A stretch of 9,261 nucleotides of DNA from Suttonella ornithocola. Its GTDB lineage: Bacteria; Pseudomonadota; Gammaproteobacteria; Cardiobacteriales; Cardiobacteriaceae. The notes beneath the pieces were generated by a model that was given only the letters and a program-made list of their open reading frames with translations, had not been told where the DNA came from and made no database searches. A program made the translations under genes and the position numbers. The DNA lies in NCBI RefSeq assembly GCF_001889065.1, contig NZ_LWHB01000170.1, positions 1-9,261 of the forward strand. Reading direction: 5' to 3'. Shown in pieces: positions 6,635 through 9,261 of the stretch (the stretch's first letter is position 1; each line of letters begins with the position of its first letter).

Positions 6635-7093
6635 TCAGCCTTTGATGGTATGTGAATAATTATTAGCGAGATCAGTTAAAGGCTGAATTTTCTCAATAAT
6701 AAGTTCGTATCTTTCAAAACAGTTATTTAGGTAATATCTCAATAAAACACCACAGGGTAACGGTAGAAAAAATATAGGCTTTTGGACAAAAAATAAGGCT
6801 ATAGATTGACTTTCCTCCCCATTACGAATGGTATTCGCTTTATCTAGAAGATATTGAGCAAAAGAAAAAAATAGATACACCATAAGTAATAAGAGGCAAA
6901 TAGAGCCTATTCGATAAGACCATGTTAATATTCTAATTTTGACGATTAGTATGTATTGCAAAAAGTTTAAATCATTTAGAAAATTATCAATTTCTTCAGA
7001 TTTTTTTGACCACTCAATTTTTTTCGCGCGTAACAATAAGCTATTTGTAAATATCTCTAGTATCTGATAGCTAGAAAAAATACTAATTTTCAT
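6635..7093 (-). CDS. Small two-helix membrane protein, paralogue of the downstream gene
   Basis: The product has 152 residues. It opens MKISIFSSYQ, has a helical charged region to about residue 55, hydrophobic segments at about 61-83 and 98-118, then a polar C-terminus of about 30 residues. I chose ATG at 7093 over the GTG at 7096 because GAGAA is better spaced for it and because it lines up with the MKTPIFLSYQ start of the paralogue. The upstream gene ends nine bases away and the downstream one starts five bases away. No catalytic motif is visible. The pair may act together in the membrane, but that is inference from adjacency only. Confidence 0.75.
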   Translation of the reverse strand: MKISIFSSYQILEIFTNSLLLRAKKIEWSKKSEEIDNFLNDLNFLQYILIVKIRILTWSYRIGSICLLLLMVYLFFSFAQYLLDKANTIRNGEESQSIALFFVQKPIFFLPLPCGVLLRYYLNNCFERYELIIEKIQPLTDLANNYSHTIKG

Positions 7094-7102
7094 CACACAT
7101 TC

Positions 7103-7384
7103 TCAATTCAACTCTTTAATGGCTTGTTCAATTGCTTTCAAAATCGCTTCAGCTTGTTCTTGAGAATGATTTCCACGATCCCAAATGACAAAGGTATTTC
7201 TACCTTCTTTTCGTATTGTGATATCTTCTTTGTCATGGTCTGGGTGAGTACAAATGAATTCAAAAGTCCCTGCAATATAGATTGGACCAATACACCATTT
7301 ATCTCCGATTTGTTGTTGAGCCTTATTTGTAATCGCTACTAAAGATTGCTCAAACGCATCATATATGTTTGTAAATTTTGTCAT
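7103..7384 (-). CDS. Hypothetical protein of 93 residues
   Basis: I do not recognise the family. A helical N-terminus (about 1-27) is followed by alternating beta-like strands (CIGPIYIAGTFEFICTH, DITIRKEG, TFVIWD) and a C-terminal helix (QEQAEAILKAIEQAIKEL), so this looks like a small compact alpha/beta protein. There is no membrane segment. The ribosome binding site is weak (AAGAG). It starts 15 bp after the end of the MITE-disrupted gene and ends nine bases before the first two-helix membrane protein. Confidence 0.75.
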   Translation of the reverse strand: MTKFTNIYDAFEQSLVAITNKAQQQIGDKWCIGPIYIAGTFEFICTHPDHDKEDITIRKEGRNTFVIWDRGNHSQEQAEAILKAIEQAIKELN

Positions 7385-7399
7385 AAATTACTCTTACAT

Positions 7400-7715
7400 T
7401 TAAATGGTTCTATTTGAAATATTCTCTGAAATACGTTGTTTTGTCCCGATTGGTTCACTCAAAAAACGACGATAAAATTCGGCTATCTCAATGCAATATG
7501 GCGTTTCAGGAATTTCAATTGGAATAATGCAAATATCTTGTAGGCTTTCTTTAGAAATGAGAGGATTATTCGCTAATTTTCTGTATTCCGATTCGGTTAT
7601 AGCCAAATCAGCTAAAAACGGAACTTTCTATAAACCCTACCTAGCTACTTCTAGCGGTAAGGTAATGTTTATAAAACGTCCTGTTTTTTAGTTGATTTGA
7701 CTATAGATATTTCAT
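7400..7715 (-). pseudogene. Small gene split four codons after its start by an IS630-type MITE
   Basis: Removing 7598-7705 while keeping one TA joins ATG AAA TAT (from 7715) to CTA ACC GAA and the rest, restoring MKYLTESEYRKLANNPLISK and a 69-residue product ending at 7400. The restored ATG has GAGAG just upstream, overlapping the end of the SPFH gene 12 bp away, as expected for an operon gene. With the MITE in place the original start reads M-K-Y-L-stop. The remaining codons could be read only from a TTG at 7606 inside the MITE end, without a clear ribosome binding site. The remaining protein is soluble-looking with no known motif. Confidence 0.8.
7598..7705. mobile_element. IS630-related foldback MITE, about 106-108 bp
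   Basis: The ends are TATAGCCAAATCAGCTAAAA (from 7598) and, read on the minus strand from 7705, TATAGTCAAATCAACTAAAA. The similarity continues inward (TATAAAC, TACCT, GCTA), so nearly the whole element is one imperfect palindrome closing on CTTC. The flanking dinucleotide is TA on both sides, and precise removal restores a gene. The outer 13 bases TATAGTCAAATCA are identical to the left end of the IS630 copy at 9049, so that transposase family is the likely mover. Size, TA target and foldback form resemble Neisseria Correia elements and pneumococcal RUP, but the sequence is not clearly either. Confidence 0.85.
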
Positions 7716-7726
7716 CTGCTCATCTC

Positions 7727-8599
7727 TCAATTTTTATTTTCGGAAGAAGAAAGAATAGGAACGACATTATTTGGTAGCATAGTAGAAGGTAATTTTCCAT
7801 CCCAGCGCTCAACTTGCATTAAGTGAATAATGTCTGAATTTTGTTTTAAAGCATCTGCTTTTTGAGTAATCGCTTTAGCCTCTGCATCGGCTCGTAAAGT
7901 AATGGCTTTAGCCTCACCTTCAGCAGCTTTTACTCGTGCATCTGCGGATGCCTTTGCTCGAGTAACAGCAATTTCAGCTTCAACCTTTTCTCGTTCAAGA
8001 TTTTGTTTATAGCGCTCAACTTCTACTTCTGCTTTCATTCGATCTTCAATCGTTTGTTCATAAGCATCGCTAAAATCAATATTTTCAATTTGAACACTAT
8101 GGATTTTTAAATAAGAGTAGGGACTTAAAGCCCGAGTAACCGCTTCCTGAACATCATGATTTAGCTGTTCTCTTGTTTGAACCGCTTTCAAGGCCGTATA
8201 TTGTCCAAATACTGTTTTTATTTCTTGTCGGGTTAATGGCACAATAACGCGTTGATAAGCATCTTCTAAATTGCCAAATTGGCTATAAAGTTTATCTACC
8301 CCTGTATCCGCAACAGATAGGGTAACTGATACATTAATTTCCGCAGGTTGCTGATCGGATGAATACGCTAAAACTTTATCTAATGTCCCAGTGGTTGTTC
8401 GCACGGGGATTTTAATGACCTTATTGACAAATGGCAGTTTAAAATGAAGACCTGGTTCAGCAATTTCTTTGACTTGACCATAACTGAGAACGACTCCGCG
8501 TTCACCTTGGTCAATGGTATAGACAGTTCCACCTGTAAAAGATAAAACTATCAGACCTACAACTGAAAAAGAAATAACGCTTGGGAGAAATTTATTCAT
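7727..8599 (-). CDS. SPFH/Band 7 (prohibitin/HflC-like) membrane protein
   Basis: The product has 290 residues. One N-terminal hydrophobic segment (about 6-24) is followed by an SPFH domain (about 27-185) with typical VYTIDQGERGVVLSYG and EPGLHFKLPF segments, then a long Ala/Glu/Lys-rich coiled coil (about 185-256, with AEGEAKAITLRADAEAKA) and a short tail containing DGKLPSTMLP. SPFH proteins form ring- or cage-like membrane oligomers that scaffold or restrain membrane proteases and organise membrane regions. HflC itself pairs with HflK, and no partner is present here, so this is more like the stand-alone prohibitin-type proteins of mobile elements. I chose ATG at 8599, which overlaps the preceding stop as ATGA and has GGAG upstream, rather than ATG at 8629. 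It is intact, unlike several neighbours. Confidence 0.9.
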   Translation of the reverse strand: MNKFLPSVISFSVVGLIVLSFTGGTVYTIDQGERGVVLSYGQVKEIAEPGLHFKLPFVNKVIKIPVRTTTGTLDKVLAYSSDQQPAEINVSVTLSVADTGVDKLYSQFGNLEDAYQRVIVPLTRQEIKTVFGQYTALKAVQTREQLNHDVQEAVTRALSPYSYLKIHSVQIENIDFSDAYEQTIEDRMKAEVEVERYKQNLEREKVEAEIAVTRAKASADARVKAAEGEAKAITLRADAEAKAITQKADALKQNSDIIHLMQVERWDGKLPSTMLPNNVVPILSSSENKN

Positions 8600-8940
8600 T
8601 TTATTTTCTCCATCGAACCTTTTTTCCATACTGACTCAGCACTCTCTAGTAGGCGATCAATGGCATCGCATCGAATACTGTCATAGTCATTAACGATAAC
8701 GCAGCTTTCTGCGACGATATCCGCAAGTAAATCTTCAGCCTCTGAATAGAGTGGGGCATCTTGTAGATCTTCTAGTTTTAGTTTGCTGTCAGATCATGTC
8801 AGATACACGCACGGCTTAAAATGGCTCTCAAAAACAATTTCGCCATCTTCTTTTTCAAGTTTTAAGTACAGAATTTCTGAATCTTGTTCACCAATTGAGG
8901 GGATTTCTGCGGTTAAGTATAATTTGTTTTTGGTAGCCAT
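8596..8940 (-). pseudogene. Hypothetical gene with an in-frame stop, first of the minus-strand set
   Basis: An ATG at 8940 with GGAG six bases upstream opens a frame of 115 codons that ends in TGA overlapping the SPFH start as ATGA, but a TGA at 8794-8796 (codon 49) interrupts it. Codons on both sides look like protein: MATKNKLYLTAEIPSIGEQD before, KLKLEDLQDAPLYSEAEDLL and RCDAIDRLLESAESVWKKG after. The stop sits in a near-duplicated ten-base unit (ATCTGACATG then ATCTGACAGC on the minus strand). The 48-residue front part could still be made; the rear has no obvious start. No domain is recognised. The spacing and end overlap with the SPFH gene argue that this was a real operon gene. Confidence 0.65.
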
Positions 8941-8970
8941 TTTATTCTCCAGTTTTTTGTCAATAATATA

Positions 8971-9005
8971 AATTTGATTCGAAAGTTTCTTCTTATAATC
9001 AAATT
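8971..9005. promoter_or_regulatory. Inverted repeat upstream of the minus-strand operon, possible operator
   Basis: Perfect 9-bp arms AATTTGATT (8971-8979) and AATCAAATT (8997-9005) are separated by 17 bp and lie 31-65 bp upstream of the first ATG of the minus-strand set. The place suits a regulator binding over a promoter. No convincing -35/-10 pair could be fixed; the region is AT-rich, so chance is possible. Confidence 0.4.
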
Positions 9006-9048
9006 ATTAGTAGGAAAATACATACCATTTATTCTGGCACCACAGGAG

Positions 9049-9095
9049 TATAGTCAAATCACTTATAATCCAATCTATCCAAAGCAGATATAAAG
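9049..9095 (+). repeat. Left terminal inverted repeat of the right IS630 copy
   Basis: It begins TATAGTCAAATCA and ends ATCCAAAGCAGATATAAAG, matching in inverted orientation the right end at 120-166 of the other copy. It marks the left border of the second IS, 45 bp before the transposase start. Confidence 0.8.
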
Positions 9096-9139
9096 AACAA
9101 CTTGTAGTAGAATTATCAAAAACAAACTGAGCATATCCT

Positions 9140-9261
9140 ATGACCTACTGCCGCCAATTCCGACAGAAAATTCTTAACGATATTGCTAATGGAGAAACTT
9201 GGCACGCTGTTGCAAAGCGCTACAAGATCAGCAAATTCACCGTTTATAGCTGGATTAAAAA
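9140..9261 (+). CDS. IS630-family transposase, N-terminal part (3' end outside window)
   Basis: The ATG at 9140 opens a frame to the window end, giving 40 complete codons. The product begins MTYCRQFRQKILNDIANGET and continues HAVAKRYKISKFTVYSWIK, a helix-turn-helix typical of the DNA-binding N-terminus of IS630-type transposases, which recognises the terminal repeats. The left repeat at 9049-9095 lies just upstream. Orientation is the same as that of the fragment at 1-156, so the two partial genes cannot be one element; they are two copies of the same family in direct repeat. No clear ribosome binding site is seen. Confidence 0.85.
   Translation, partial: MTYCRQFRQKILNDIANGETWHAVAKRYKISKFTVYSWIK

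Noticed and set aside
7124..7342. Plus-strand reading frame opposite the 93-residue gene
   Set aside because: It has no start signal and the minus-strand gene has operon spacing and protein-like composition.
8600..8629. Longer SPFH protein starting at ATG 8629
   Set aside because: The start at 8599 has GGAG at good spacing and the ATGA overlap with the preceding gene; the extra ten residues are the tail of that gene in another frame.
8794..8796. TGA read as selenocysteine or tryptophan
   Set aside because: No SECIS-like hairpin follows it, the family is not a redox enzyme I recognise, and other genes in the window end normally in TGA.
1..9261. tRNA, rRNA or CRISPR array
   Set aside because: No cloverleaf, rRNA-like sequence or regularly spaced direct repeats were seen.

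Overview
The window is a decaying accessory segment, about 8.9 kb long, from an AT-rich Gram-negative bacterium. It lies between two same-orientation pieces of one IS630-family insertion sequence: the 3' end of one copy at 1-166 and the 5' end of another from 9049. I cannot fix the genus. Low G+C, IS630 elements, a foldback element inserted at TA, and ends of the GAGACCTTTGCAAAA type suggest Moraxellaceae, Pasteurellaceae, Cardiobacteriales or Neisseriaceae. A type IA topoisomerase in a long co-directional set with an SPFH protein and many small unrecognised genes resembles the cargo or maintenance part of an integrating conjugative element or genomic island. That assignment is inference, because no integrase, relaxase or type IV secretion gene is visible.

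Layout: 1-166 is IS630 3' end. 178-2504 is a plus-strand set of four small genes: a tail-anchored coiled-coil protein, an unknown 140-residue protein, a frameshifted gene, and an unknown protein of about 231 residues that resembles the frameshifted gene at its C-terminus. Each of the four genes is preceded by the same kind of leader: two overlapping inverted repeats in the order A-B-A'-B' followed by a T-run. The arm sequences differ from leader to leader while pairing is kept. The set ends in a strong simple terminator at 2475-2504. 2505-2892 holds no intact gene: featureless AT-rich DNA, a 131-bp MITE-like element (2659-2789) and a possible gene remnant.

2893-8940 is a minus-strand run of ten tightly spaced genes that would be read from 8940 down to 2893. 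In that order they are an interrupted small gene, an SPFH/prohibitin-like membrane protein, a small gene hit by an IS630-related MITE, a 93-residue protein, two paralogous two-helix membrane proteins, a broken topA-type topoisomerase, two small unknown proteins and a frameshifted unknown gene. Spacings of a few to about 70 nt, including an ATGA overlap, suggest one operon. The two sets converge on 2505-2892.

Five of fourteen genes between the IS copies are interrupted: two by frameshift only, one by a stop codon, one by a MITE, and topA by both a frameshift and a stop. The segment is therefore either a degenerating island or, for the point lesions, partly a product of sequencing error. The MITE and the IS630 ends cannot be sequencing error.
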